Of a DNA stretch of 64,000 bases, positions 22,626-36,087 are shown piece by piece (the first letter of the stretch is position 1; every line of letters starts with the position of its first letter). The position numbers and the translations under genes are program-made. The DNA comes from Ostrinia nubilalis (lineage: Eukaryota; Arthropoda; Insecta; Lepidoptera; Crambidae): assembly GCF_963855985.1 (NCBI RefSeq), contig NC_087095.1, positions 4,226,001 through 4,290,000 of the forward strand, given 5' to 3'. Under the pieces are notes generated by a model, which saw only the letters and a list, made by a program, of their open reading frames with translations, made no database searches and was not told where the DNA came from.

Positions 22626-24125
22626 TTGTTTTTACCAAATGTTTTTGTAAAACTCATCAATGTAGTTGAAAATGAAGACCCAAATACATACATTCTATAA
22701 CATTATTGGCGTTAGGACGGTAAAGTAAGAAAATATTTTAAAAATTATGAATATCTGAAAAGTCAGAAAACAACGGAAAAGAAACTATCCAATAAAACAG
22801 TCAGTAAAATTAGCACGCAAGAGTAAAGAGATTGCTCTCGAACAGTGATCCTAATTGCTGAACCAGGAAAATTCCCTCAGGGCCTCTTTAATCGCTATTA
22901 AGGCCACGAAAATGGCAAGAATCGTTCGTTATTGGTGCAAGATAACTTGACCTATTTTTTCACGAAAATGCAAGTGTGTAAAGTTAATTACAAATTAACT
23001 GAACGTGCAACAAGTTTTACAATTAAGTTGCGTTCCACGTTCCAACTAGACGTACGGCTGAGAGCGACTGCAGACAGCAAGGCCGATGGCGACATAGATT
23101 TCTTTGCGTTCGTGCTATTCTCATGCAGTTAGCATCTATTGTCTGGTCCAAGGACGCGAGATTTTTACAGTTTTGTAATTGTTTTACTAATTGAAATACT
23201 TTATGCTTATAACTCAGTCCAGCACCTTTAATCCTTGACAGCGGAATAGTTTATGAAGTCTTTGAATGTCACGTTCAAGCACGATCATTTTTGGCAATTA
23301 GGAAAATCTCCAGTTTCCAATTTTATTGATGTTAGTTTCGCTCAATCGTTGCGAAATAGAAACATGAAGTGTGTGCTGTTTTGTGTCATATTACTGTACA
23401 CTGATCAATCTTCCCTTGTATCTCCGATGAAGTAGATTGATAATTTAAAGGTAATGTTCCGCTCTCCTGCGTCGACGCCCACAGCGCTGTTTATGAGGCC
23501 ATTTAACCGATCTTAAATTTGCGGTTCGACGACCCATGTGGCCCCATGATTTGCATCGATGATCGATTACAAACCAACGTTTTTATAGTTTGTTGTACAA
23601 GTTTCACGACGACAAAAAAGGAGTTACGTTAAAATGAGGTCTCCTAACCTTCTGCATGAAGCTTAGAATATAACAATCATCATGATAATTTTAATTTCCA
23701 ATGCCGTTGTTCTTTTTGTTACTACGCATACTAGTAGACCTGTCTCTACTATGTAGGTAGAGTATTGTAGATGACCTTGTAGACAAAGAAATCTGATTTA
23801 ATGATGAAAACATCGTAGAAACGATACATTTGCCTTAAAATAGACTTATCGCTTTATAAGTAAAGTAAGTAACAAAGTATCTGTCTGTTGCAGGAAATGC
23901 GATCGGCCGCATAAAACAACGTCTCCCGAGTGCCGACCACAATAACGTAAGTATTTATTTGTGTGGGACGCCCACTTTCCTGGCTCTATGCCAACAAGTT
24001 TGAAAGTTTTAAGGAACTGTAATACTGTCCAAATAATTACCCGAAGGTTCATCACGCGTCTGTAGTACTAAATATAAACTTCTCAGCACGTTATAAGTTT
24101 ATTTTAGAGTTAGCTTTTGCAACTA
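22626..24125. other. Intergenic DNA, no gene seen
   Basis: AT-rich, with only short open frames that lack protein-like composition. Nothing nameable is present. Confidence 0.4.
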
Positions 24126-25685
24126 CACACACCGGCAGATTTAGAGGAACGGAAAAAAAAGCATCAATATCATCATTATTTTAGGAAAAAAATGCCTAAT
24201 TATGACATTATTTTTTAATTTAATTCTAAATATGAAAAAAATAATTGCCAACAGTATATTTTTTTAATTATTTTGTTTAAATTACCCCATCAACAGTTTC
24301 GTTGAGTGTTTTGAATTGAATGAAGCTTTTGCTAATTTGGATTTCTTTTACGTGAAAGATGTTTTTTTTCTGAGAATTTTGTTGTGTAAGCATTCAGTTA
24401 CTTATAAGGGTTTATTATGCCCAGCTTAGCACCGTCAGAAATCATTAAGGCAGATGAAATGAGAAGTAACGGCCATGCATACAAATCGGCTGCCGTAAGA
24501 CGTCGTTGATCAGTATCGACCACCCATGGCAGTAACCAACGGTACAGATTGATCATTTCTGTCGTTAGGAGGAGGGTTCAAGTCAGAAAAAGGCGTACTT
24601 CGCGACGGGATGACCGTTTTTTACAACTTCGAGTTTTCAGAAAGTCGCGGTTACCTGCTGTTCAAGCCAGAAATAACCTTAAAGACACTCGAGGAGTAAG
24701 AGTGACTGAGCCCACAGTTCACAGGAGATTTACTGAAGTTGGTATAGGGTCGTGCATACCCGAGAAAGCTCCAACTTGTGACACAGCACCGAAAAAACAT
24801 ATTGAACTTTTCACGTGAATATCGTGATTGGGTCTTGAACGACTGGAGGCATGATCTCTTCACTTATGAGTGCAGAGTTCTCTTAAACCAGATCGATGGA
24901 AGATAGCGAATATGGAGACACAAAGAGAACGTAACATTTAGTCTTCATTTTGAAAATATCGTGGTTTATGGAGGTAGCTTAATTCTGGTGTGGGGAAGGA
25001 TTTGTTTGGGAGCTCGCACGGAGTTAGTGGTGGGTGATGGAGGAAATACGACTTCTGAATGGTACACTAGGAACATTTTAGAAGAACATGATGTGCCATT
25101 TACTCCATTTATTGTGGACTCCTTTAGTTTAATTCACGATAATGTTCGTTTTTACAGTGCTCGCTCAGTACAGGCACATCTAAACCATTTGGATATACCC
25201 ATGATGCAGTGGCTGGCAAGATCCTTAGACAAGAATCCTATAGAGCATGTCTTGGACTTTCTTAAAAGATGTGTTAAATTCAGAATACCACCGGTGGTGT
25301 TGAGAAACGCGTTACTAGAGGAATGGCAGACATTGCCCCAAAATACCCTTCATAACATTAACTGCAGCATGCTCAGATGAATGGAAACCATCATCAGAGC
25401 AAGAGGGGGAAATACCCATCATTAATTAATTCATTTGGTTAGTGATAAGCTACCCTAATTTTTAATCTGGCCACAATTTCTAATTTTTGTTCAAAACTGA
25501 AAAATTGAAATTTCGTTTCGATGATTTTTTATTAAATAAAAACGACTAAATATTTAAAAAATCTATGTTATTTTATTTTATTTTAATTATCTCTTTATTT
25601 TGTATAATAAATATTTCATTGATCAGTAGTAATTTTCCTTATTTTCATACTTTTTTTTGCGTTCCGCTAAATCTGCCGGTGTGTG
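24126..25685 (+). mobile_element. Tc1-like DNA transposon, 1560 bp, TA target duplication
   Basis: Terminal inverted repeats of about 39 bp with three mismatches begin CACACACCGGCAGATTTAG. They are flanked on both sides by TA (24124-24125 and 25686-25687), the Tc1/mariner target duplication. The interior carries a decayed transposase reading left to right. Length, TIR type and TA target all fit the Tc1 group. Confidence 0.9.
24417..25380 (+). pseudogene. Tc1-like (DD34E) transposase, decayed
   Basis: The coding sequence is broken into at least three frames. The N-terminal part (24417-24509) has the homeodomain-like start with SEIIKADEMRSNGHAYKSAA and stops at a TGA. The middle part (24766-24906) reads SREYRDWVLNDW then LFTYECR; Tc1 transposases normally have Asp in LFTDES, so the first catalytic Asp is replaced by Tyr, and a TAG follows. 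The C-terminal part (24961-25380) keeps VWGRI, the second Asp in LIHDN and the Glu in NPIEH, spaced by 34 residues as in DD34E enzymes, and ends at 25380. With stops, frameshifts and a lost catalytic residue it cannot be active. Confidence 0.85.
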
Positions 25686-25687
25686 TA

Positions 25688-28480
25688 TTCTGACGAAATA
25701 TTTTAAGATCGATGTTATCTCATCTATCACCGATGATTCAGAACCAGTTTGAATAAAACATATCGTTGTAATGTAGTCTACAGCTAACCTCCTTAGAGCG
25801 AGATGTTCATTGTTCTATGATAATTGTTTGTGTGCAAATAAGTTTAGTAGAGAACACACGGGCGAAGTTCATGTTCGACGAACGGTACTTTTTGTTTTTT
25901 TCTGGCATAAATAATATTATTTGGGTTTTTATGACGTTTCTAGCTTACACGTGTTCATTGTCCTAATATTCATCCTTGACAAAAGCCGATTAGTTAGTGT
26001 CTCAAAGACATACTTAATGCATTTTAGCAGCTAAAAATTATTGCATACTTAGCATATTGCTATCCCATAATTTTCTTTAGAATTTTCATATCATTACTGA
26101 CAAATATTGGCTCCCTACTCCAGATTGCTTTGTCTACCAGAATTACCAGGTACCTAGGTAGGTACTACTGTTTGATAAAATGGGTGAAGTTTTAGAAACT
26201 AACGTAAATCACCTCATTTTCAGGCGTTCTATTAATAACAAAGTTAGAAATAAATTGCTCTATGTTTTCAAAAATATCACTAGCGAAGACGTCAACGTTC
26301 GGCCTTCAAACTTCAAAGAACCCTGATCAAGCTTCAGAGAAGCGTGATTACTGGTTAGGTAGAGCTGGGATCCATTACTTATTGTGCCAGGACCACTGCC
26401 AACAAGGGTGTAGGGTTTTAACCCCAAACACAAAAGGGTAGTTTTCAAAGGGATATGTATTTACAGGCTTCTTGGGGCTAAGTCAACGCTCCTTTCTGCC
26501 ATGAATAGGCTACCGGTAATTCCATGAAAGTTCTTAAATATTAAGTAACACAAAATTAAACGGTTGTGTAATGAAAATCCGTGGGAAAGCAATTGAATTT
26601 GTATTTAAGAAATGATTTGATAAATAAATTTATAATTCTCGATAAATTACTATCGATAAGCTGTATCGTCGTGTCGTAATTGGAACATTAATATTCAGCC
26701 TGCGCGCGCGCCTCTACCGGCCGGCAGATAGACGATAGTGGACGTAGCTGAGGAAACAACGGCAGATGTGTTGGCAGTGATTATAAAACGAGATTTTGTT
26801 AGTCCGACGATAGTTTTTTACCCCATCCCTTCGTTTTTTAAAAGGACGTTTTATTGTCCTTTGTTGTTAGTGGCCATTTTATGGTCTCATAGCCCTTCTC
26901 AACTATTATTTCTGAGACATTAAAGTCTGTTTATCACTACATTTTACAGACCGTAGGTACACAAAGTGCGTTGCGACTCGTCAAACTAAAACCTTATGCT
27001 AGAATTTTATTAAATAGTTAAAGAAACCGCGTCAATGCACATAAACGTAACAAGCATTAATGTAGTTTTTATCGCAGCTCTAACTAATCAATGTAACTAA
27101 TTAATAAATTAAATAAAAATAAATCGTAACTTGTTTTGATAAAGCAAAAATAATTGTATTGGTATTGACGTTAGCGAGTTTTTCTCGAGCCCGACGAAGT
27201 ACGAACGCCTACAGTTAAACCACCTACGGCCTGTCATTGACAAGCGTCGTCGCGTTAGTGTAGGTATTGTTAGCTGAGCGAAACAAATAAATCTCTTTAA
27301 AACTAAATACATAGGTATGTCTTTGTAGTAATCTGGTGTCGACATCAGACAAAACTCTACTGTCCATACCATACCAATAGACCTTGGCATTCTTGTGAAA
27401 ATCTCCTAAAAAGATTGGAAGTTAAGAATCAAGTGATCTCAACGTAATTTCACCTTACAATCTTTGAGCAGTCATTCGTATCACCGAATAGAAAATTATA
27501 AGTCTATTACCAATTGTATGGGCGCGGACTTTAATCATTACCCAGTTTATATTTGGTTTGATTTATCGAATTGTACAAATATTTCCTTATTATTACTAAC
27601 TTAGTTATTTTAATGTATTGAATGTTAATAAAAGAACAGTAACGACCTTTTTGCGACCGTTATTAACGTTCAGGGTCCGTTTTATTTCGGCTCCATGAAA
27701 ATGTAGAGCAGTAGGCAACAATTAATAATTCCAGATCTTAATCCTTCAAGTCATTTGAAGTAGCTCGGCGTGGCGCGTCTATAAAAAACATCCCTCCGAC
27801 TATTTATCTTTCAATAATGAACTTGACCCAGCGACTGGCCAAAAACGTGACGCCTGTCTGTGTCAGCCAGCGCGACCTTCGGGAACTTTGTTTTATTTGT
27901 TCTGTATTTCCAATAGGCAATTTTTGTTTCGACCTCATTCTGTTTCTCTTTTGTTTTAAAACCGATAAAAAGTTAATTTTCGGTTTTTAAATCAAAAGAG
28001 TTTTACTTTCAGGTTTACTTTCAAAATCATATCATCATCATTTCATTACAATCAGCATAAGCAGGAGCACTCTGCAAGTGTAGTCCCATTAAAGTTTTTC
28101 CCGCGTGAAATCGCGTACCTATGCGTTTTTTTACCCTGCCCTGGCAGAAGCAAGAGGTGCCTTGACAAAAGTCAGCTTTTAATACCTGAAACTTCTGAAA
28201 AAAAAACATTTAACTTTTATTTGCAAAACTTCTGATTCACAAATAACCTTACGTTAATAAAGTTTTATCCTCAGTCAGAGAGGCAGAGCAGGAAAAACTA
28301 CAAGATTGGTTGCATACATTTTTCACGGCAGGAAATGTGTTATGCACAATGCTCTGTGCTTTGGTTATGCATATCCTTTGCCTTAGGAGAAAGCAAGACG
28401 TGACAAAATGTTACAGGTATAGGCTCTCTCAAAAACTTTTGGTGCTCCGTGCAAAAGCGTCTGATTCAGTGCAGCAATAC
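25688..28480. other. Intergenic DNA, no gene seen
   Basis: AT-rich and stop-dense. A short alternating GC run (gcgcgcgcg) is near 26702. An ATGTAGAG word is at 27701-27708. No gene is supported. Confidence 0.4.
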
Positions 28481-28484
28481 AATG

Positions 28485-28640
28485 AAGTTACGGTTCGCGC
28501 GGGTGTCGCGCCAGGGCGAGGGGCGGGGGTGAGGTCAATGACGCGCCCGTCTGGGCCCCGCCCCGCCCGTCCCGGCTCGCCTGAACCAGTTCCCGGGCCG
28601 CCTGTAGCCTGTAGCTCACCATCTCTTCAGGGTTGCCAAT
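28485..28640. promoter_or_regulatory. GC-rich island with GC boxes
   Basis: A very GC-rich block contains GGGGCGGGG at 28520-28528 and the opposite-strand ccccgccccgccc at about 28557-28569, which are Sp1/KLF-type GC boxes. Open frames on both strands are by-products of composition. Possible promoter or enhancer; no transcript is evident. Confidence 0.3.
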
Positions 28641-31600
28641 CCAGGGGGTTTCCCTTCGATAAACAGGCAAATCAGACGATCCTCATAATACCGGTTATGT
28701 TTTGCATTTGGACAATACATTTAGCATGCCTAAATAAACAACATGTCCGATTGCCTTCGGGTCTTACCCAAACTTAATGAATCACCAGTCAAGTGAATGA
28801 TGTTCTTTATGCATTATTTTAATAATATTGCAATTAATCTGCATTGAAGTGTAGAGTTGACACCCCTATTCTATCTCGTTTACTCTGGGATACTACAGGG
28901 ATACTGTAGTTACCTGTCGAACATTCTTGTTAGGCTGCATTCTGCCGACGAAACAAGGGGAAACGGACTTATGCTCGAGCGACTCGAGAGGAAAATTATT
29001 ACCAAAGTGTGTAAAAATAGATGTTTGATACGTATGAAGTAGATAAGTAACAGAAAAATCAATGAATCCCATACGAGTATTCTTTTTGCGAGTCCCACGC
29101 AGTAACGTCTCTACAATGTTTTGTGTAATTCATGTAGGCACTTACCTATTTATATTTTTTATAATTCAGCACATTTGTGTCGTCTATAATGACTAATACA
29201 ATATCTACGTGTATTTGCTTAGGTTCAACGTGGTTCAACGCACTTTATGATTTCATAACACTGTTATTTATACCTACTTCGCTAATTTCGACGTATTTTT
29301 CACTTTTTTCCATGAAACACGTTTGTGAGGCTCGTGTCTGGCTACGTTTAGGGGACTCGCAAAATAGGCGTAATATTTCTTAAAATAACTATTTCAGAAT
29401 TATTTTTTTATTTCTCGTTGAGAAGTAGAGCTCTCCTTAGTGAAAAAACAACGAAAAAGATATTAAAAGATGCTCATGAAAAGTAGAATGGGGAAATGTT
29501 TGACGAGATTAGTAAAGAAAGACTAAAGACACACACTACACTGAATTAACTTCATGCAAACTAATTTTCATATTGTGCCCGTAACATGCACAATTGGACT
29601 ATCAATCAAGCCATGACGGACGTTTGCATAAGCGTCCTACGCTTTTTTTTTCATTATTTTTGGATGATTTTAATCCAAAACTCATTCGCAAACGAGTATG
29701 AACCCCTATAAATGTAGATTCGTGTGCGAATTACAATTCGAATGCTTTGAAAATCCGTCTCTACTTCTCGCGTGGCGCAACCATCGCTTTCGCAAGCGTG
29801 TTGTAACCACTGCTCAAAATAGTCGAAAGTTTTTTGGCCACGCATGGCATGGCTCGTTTACCGTCACTTCTCGTTCTTTTGCCACAAAAAAATTTTTAGC
29901 TAATGGCTGAAAATCACTTGAACTTGGAGAACACTTATTCTGGTCTTTCGTTGGTGTTATCACCTATCATATCAGCTATCATCTATCTATGTAGAGCACA
30001 GACACAGCATTAGAACCGTCGAATTTATAATGACCAGTGTACAAATCTCTTGATTTATCTTATTACATTAGACACTGAAAAAGCAATAGATACCCCTATG
30101 GTTATGTAGAAATAGGCCTACCTACACAACACTGTTGACCAAACTGGGATTCGAACTGAATAAATCATATTAAAATGTACTAGGTAGTCACACTGCGATC
30201 GCATTCAACGGACCGGAAAGGGTGGACATGATTCAGGGGCTTTCGCCCTACGGGCCACGAACAGACTTTGAATAAATAATTTTATGTATAACAACTTTAG
30301 TAACTAGGTCAGCTACTGCCTCTATGGACTTCACCTAAAAGTTATATGAGGTGGGTCTTGAGAATTAAAAGACTGTACCTTACAAGTTAGTATACTTACC
30401 TATTTATGGATTCTAGAGAGTGAAGTTCTAAAGATGTAGAGTTGAATTTTGATAATTAAATAACTTCAAGCCCTCTTCAAGTTTAATAAGGAAAAAGCTA
30501 AGAAATATGTTCTAGGATTGCTTAGTATGGTTTGTAGAAGTTGTCGTACTTGTAGTTAATTATAGATTTGACCTCAATTTAAGTTGAGGTCAGCGGGGGA
30601 TACCAGGAAGGAAACTAGGCTGACCAAAAATTTGTGCCTTGTTTATTTAATTTTATCCTGTCACAAAATGTAGCCGCGTGATCTAAAAAGTTTCTACGTC
30701 TGCTGTACGAGTACATAACCAACCAACACTGTATCATAATAAGTTCTAAAGAAAAACGTACTTTTCCGTTGCGAACATCTAAGTAAATAGGTATCTACGA
30801 ATATTCAATAATAATAAAAAAAAAGTTCAATCACACTGGAAATTAACGGCCGAATACTCTAGAATCAACTACGAAGATCCATCAACAAGTCAACATCTTT
30901 ACTAAAGGTAAACAACTTATTCTAATTTACGATTTGTCTCTCCGCTTGACATCATCGCTTGTACACACAAACACGTTTATTGAAAAATTGTTGCATCGTT
31001 AATTTAATCATTTTATTTAGTTACTTAAGCTGTATTTTTGTCAGTAAAATAGTTATTTAAAGCGCTCGTTCCAGGAGAGAGGCGAGAGCTCGAGAAAACG
31101 CTTCAGGTTCGGATAATTGGACGGGCAGGTTCGTTAAAATAATTTTACTGAAATGGGCATGCGGCCTTTCGAAAGGCTAATTAATTTATAGTGCGTAATT
31201 ACAGAGGTTGTCGTGCTCTCGTTCGGTGCATTATCCTGACGCGGATGTGAGGCTGAGGGGGTCAACGGTTCTCCTTGGCGGGGTGTTCACTGGCCGACCT
31301 CATTCGGCCACGTACGATACGCTAAAACGACTAAATAATGTGCTCACACAATACACACACCTTTTAATAGCCTCTGATTCAGGCCAGCTACAGGTTGATC
31401 ATCATTTAAGTCGAACAATTGAAGAAGCACGATCATTTTAATGCGGGCGGAGCGACAACTAATATTACAGAAGATTATCAACTTAGTAAACAACTTAAAA
31501 ATAATTGGATGATTAAATTACCTTAATGGTTAATCTTCTGCGTTCTACCAAGTTACTAGTTATTTCATTTTGAGTTACGAGAACGTTACGTCTACACTCG

Positions 31601-33925
31601 TATGTGTACTGTACAGTTCTAAAGATGTCGAGTGAAACTTCTAAATACGGGTCTAACTAAATTACGTTTGTCGCAAATATCCACAGTCGATCTAAATGAC
31701 TCAGAATGGTATAGTTTTACTTGTAATAGCCGCGAGTGAGGCACCAAGCTTGTGATTACATCTTGTCGCGGCCCAGGGAGTTCCGTTCACATACTTAAAC
31801 AGGAAAATTGTTTGTTTCGTCACGGTAATGGGTATAACTATTACTCGTAGACAAGTAGAACATAAATTGACTTTTTCAAAGAGTAACCTAGCCGATTGTA
31901 AAGTTACTTAAGTTAAATTATCTTCTATAGCTCTATGCTACAAAGTAGTGAGGATTTTCATCTGATTCGTTTATAACTTGGCTGCGATTACGATCTACAA
32001 TCAAAGTCATCTTCAGGCACTGAAGTCTCAACTCAAAAAACATGTTTTATACTCTTTGAACAGAAGCTCTCCCTTTTTTCAGCGCTTTTGTGTGGTGAGA
32101 GAAATGTAGAGCTGAATATGTTGAAATATGGGGTAGAGAGACCAAAAATCTGGCTTAGTTCTTTCGGCTTTCGGGTACCTACAAACTATAACAAATAGAG
32201 ACCACGTGCGCCCGAGCGTTGACACACTTGTTTGGAAACTATGCCGTGTTTACACGACTGAAACACTGCGCGTATTGAAGTTTTTACATTGTCATGCGGT
32301 TCATTAATACAGACTATTGTTTCTGGGCCGCTGAAATGGTTCAATCGCACAGTTTTTATTAATACATTATTTATATCTGCTCCAATTCGTGGTATTTAAC
32401 TTATATTATTCGGCTGAAACGAACGAACGATCGAACCTATATTAAACTAGTTCTGAAATATTTAAAATAAGCAAATCAGGTATACAAAGATGTATGTAAA
32501 TACAAAAATAGCTCAAAGGTTACTTACGCGACACTAAGATAGTAATCCGCCTTCGTAGTTTATTGACATTTTCAGGATAGGTTATAAAATAAATTTCCCG
32601 AACTGTTCGATCTTGAAAAACTTGATTTCTTTGCAAGGCGCGTTTAGTTGAAAACCTTGGAATAACCAATTCCGCGAATAAAGGTCACCGTGTGCAAATC
32701 GTGGATTATATTCAGATTTATGTCGGTATAACGACCTGCAGATAAAACAGTATCGGGCAGCGAGTGTACGATAACGTGCAGGTAAGCTGTCGATTGCTTT
32801 AGTTTAATGAATATTTATATTAATTTTCTTGTAGCGTTGGATTCCGTTGAAGGAATGTTTAAATTTTGAAGTACTTAGTTGAGTATAGCGTGGTCGCGCT
32901 CAAAGCAACCTTGCGCGCGCCAGGTCAGATTTTTCGAAGGTCGATGACTCGCGGCGGTAATCGCCACTACTTATTATTATTTGCCGCGCACCCCGCCCGC
33001 GCACGATGTTTCAAATAAGAATTTGCCTGACAGTCTCGATGCGCACGATTACTATTTGACTGATTTTATCCGACAATGTTGACATCCAATTTGGCATGTG
33101 GCTTTTCTTGTTTGATTCGAATCAGACATGTGAATCACATCCTAACGACTTAATTGAGGTCATTGTGGGCCTTTGGAATACCTATTTACATAGTCACTAA
33201 AGAAAATGTAAAAGTTAATTTTAAGATATAAAGAAAACTCAACTGTGTTATTGATGAACGACCATCACTGGGTAGGCGTAAATTTTAAGGTCACTCATAA
33301 GATTTCTTATTCAAATTCCACCCACCTCATTTACATGGCAAGTCTGTCTCAAAATTGTCTTCAAAAAACAAAAACCTTGCAACTTACATTTAAGCGCACA
33401 ATGTAAGCTGCAAGTGTCAAATTCTCATACACTCATGATTTCAAATGCGTGGTGTAGGCAGGTCGAACGCGACGTCATCAGGCGACATTGTCCCGCTTGC
33501 GCAACATCTGGCCCATTCCGCGACAAAAAATTAGATGAATAGCTCCCAATGATCCGGCCCCACAAAGAATTGGGCAACGAGACGGTTTGTGTAACTTACT
33601 AGCTTTCAATACGAGCTGTCACGATCGTGTTGGTTGGTGGTTAAAGGCTTTTCATTATCAAAAAGCTTGATTATGTTGCTTGTTACGCTAAATTGTTGCT
33701 ATAAACTACGAAGTCTACCAAAACTTGATTAACTTGCTTATTGAGTATTTTTATGAATGAGTAATTAAATATTTAATTGAGGTTGAAAAACGTCAGAGAA
33801 TGAACTACTACTCGTATTAAAGTAAAACTATTTGGGTTGCACTCGTATTAATTGATTGTTGAACTAATTAGGTAATTTAGGCCAAAACGTAGTTTTACAA
33901 CCGTTGTAAAAAGTATTGCTGCATT
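28641..33925. other. Intergenic DNA, no gene seen
   Basis: No gene is supported. TGTAGAG words are at 28850, 29109 (minus), 29990, 30435 and 32105. A GC-richer stretch at 32885-33010 may be regulatory. Confidence 0.4.
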
Positions 33926-33934
33926 ATAGGAGTT

Positions 33935-34133
33935 TTCGTTCGTTCGTTTCAGCCGAAAGACGTCCACTGCTGGACAAAGGCCTCCCCCAAGGATTTCCAC
34001 AAAGACCGGTCCTGCGCCGCTTGCATCCAGGTACCTCCCGCGACCTTCACCAGATCGTCGGTCCACCTAGTGGGAGGCCTGCCCACGCTACGTCTTCCAG
34101 CTCGTGGTCGCCACTCAAGAACTTTCCTGCCCC
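33935..34133 (-). mobile_element. 5'-truncated RTE-type LINE with 9-bp target duplication
   Basis: The minus strand encodes the C-terminal tail of the LINE polyprotein, open to its stop: WRPRAGRRSVGRPPTRW, then DDLVKVAGGTWMQAAQDRS, then WKSLGEAFVQQWTSFG and TGA (complement of 33949-33951), followed by a (cgtt)n tail. The element is flanked by ATAGGAGTT at 33926-33934 and 34134-34142, a perfect 9-bp duplication. The intact duplication and clean frame suggest a younger insertion than the relative at 1711. Confidence 0.85.
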
Positions 34134-34142
34134 ATAGGAGTT

Positions 34143-34290
34143 ATGGTGTATTCTTTTTTAATTTACAACGAGGAAGCTCTTGGCCTGTATCTCACCTGAT
34201 GGTATGTGATGATCAGGCTGAAGGTGGAAGCGTGCTTCACCCGGATCCTCAACCACGAAGGAACTGGCTATCTTACCTCTTACTTACTTA
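34143..34290. repeat. Interspersed repeat fragment (lepidopteran SINE/LINE type)
   Basis: The segments acgaggaagctcttggcct, ctcacctgatggtatgtgatg and ctcaaccacgaaggaactgg resemble a high-copy lepidopteran interspersed repeat that I recognise by eye only. The LINE at 33935 inserted at its edge. Class and boundaries are uncertain. Confidence 0.4.
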
Positions 34291-35021
34291 CATTTAGATA
34301 AATATTCAAAGCGTTTATTTTTGGTAGAGGTCATGAGTCAGGGTTTTAATAATACAACTTAGGATCGGTAGAGAGCACTAGAGAGAGACCACAGATCACG
34401 GAATAAAGGTTAGGTAGTTGCTTCTTTTTATTTTCTGAACAAATCCAAAATCACATTTTCCATAAATTTAATTTTTAATAAAAGATGAATAAATAAAATA
34501 TAAATCTACGATCAAGAGCTCACGCGGACCGCGATTTTACGCTACGCGGAAGTCTGCGTTAAAAACTCGTGACTAAAATTTTTATGTGCGGTATGATTTA
34601 TTACATCGTCTTAAATGTTATTACTTATTACATTGAGTGGTTATTATTTCTAGTCTATTTTGGTTTTGGGGAATTCCTCCTACAACTCCTCCTACTTGTC
34701 ATCTTTATTTGTTTGTGTGCCTAGTCTTTAGTAATTAATTCCTACTTATAGTGGGAGGAATAGGGCACAATAGTTCGACTTTCATTTGTCATGTTTATTA
34801 GAATCATTCATGACTCTCACAAGTTAAGGGTCACATGCTTTAGTAAACTACGTTATCATGGTCTAAATTCTAATACACTTCTTATTGTAAATTACATACT
34901 ACTACCCAATGTGAAAGTGTATCTGCTTCGCTTTATAGTACCTACCTTACGCAAGTCACCTTTTGAAAGAAAGGGCGGAACACGTGGAGAATTCTATAGA
35001 TTTTTTTCAAGCAAAATAGTA

Positions 35022-36085
35022 GGGGAGAGGGGGGCAGCTTTGGACAGGGGCAGCTTAGAACAAATGAATTTAAAAATCACTGGTTTAGGCTACAATGGTA
35101 TAAATCACAATTTATATTGCCAGCACTGATGCGCATAGCCGTCACATCTCATTTTTAATATTGTAAGTTAACCGGTAAAAGTGTTTTTTTGTTTTTGACT
35201 GCCAATTTCGCACTTTTTTATTTTGGCTCTAAGGATTTTGTGGACGTAGTTTTATAAAATAGTAAGTGGTTTGTTTACTATATGGAAGTTTAAATAGTTT
35301 CAATGGAGATTTAATAAGAAATTGCAATATAAAAGTATGTTTCGTTATTAAATTTATGTTTTTTTCTGGAGATATACCCATGGGGCAGCTTTGAACGAAA
35401 TGGTTGGGGCACCTTTGAACTTTATTAATATTCTTTTTTAAGTGGTATTATGAAACCTTAAGTTTTCTAATACTTCGTAGAAGGTTCTTACACAAAAAAT
35501 AAGCAGATTGCTTTACTGTGACAGATAAAATTTCAAGCTGGGTGAAGTCCGGGCAAAAGCTAGTTTTAGTAGTTGATTGATATTTTTAAATTATGCAGTT
35601 TTCTCTTTGATGTGTCATTAAACAGAAAGTTTATTAGTATTTAGTTAATTGATTTATCTTATATTTACTTTTTTTTAATAATATCCCTTAGTTTTGTGTT
35701 ACTTTGTACAGAGTGATGTTAAATAAAATAAACATGTTAAATTGATCCCAAATGACACTGATCATTGAAAATTTTGTTTATTAATTATTTAAAAAATACA
35801 CTTTCATAAATATTCAGTTTCATATCATTTTAAAAAATACTAATTCAAAACTGCCTCAGGCGTGTTCAAGGCTGCCCCGACTACGGGGCAGTTTTGAACG
35901 TTTACAGGTCTGTGCAAAAATCTAAATATCTTAATAAGCGTTCATGAATAATTAATAAGAACATCATTATTTTGTTGTGTGATAACCATGACCTCTATCT
36001 AGGAAGAAAAAATTAATGAAATTAGTCAAATTTCGAAGATATTTAATAAAGTATAAAAATTGTTCAAAGCTGCCCCCCTCTCCCC
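35022..36085. mobile_element. TA-flanked DNA element, 1064 bp, with internal copies of its terminal motif
   Basis: The terminal inverted repeats share GGGGAGAGGGGGGCAGCTTT (last bases at 36066-36085), then g-aca with one extra G on the left. TA flanks both ends (35020-35021, 36086-36087). Variants of the terminal motif ggggcagctttgaac recur inside near 35050, 35381, 35405, 35868 and 35885. No transposase is seen, so it is non-autonomous. A decayed Helitron 3' end (about 35510-35563, ending CTAG) is nested inside. Pogo or mariner-like by target site; family not recognised. Confidence 0.75.
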
Positions 36086-36087
36086 TA

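Noticed and set aside
24549..24818. 89-codon frame considered as a host gene
   Set aside because: It lies between TA-flanked TIRs and is part of the decayed Tc1 transposase region.
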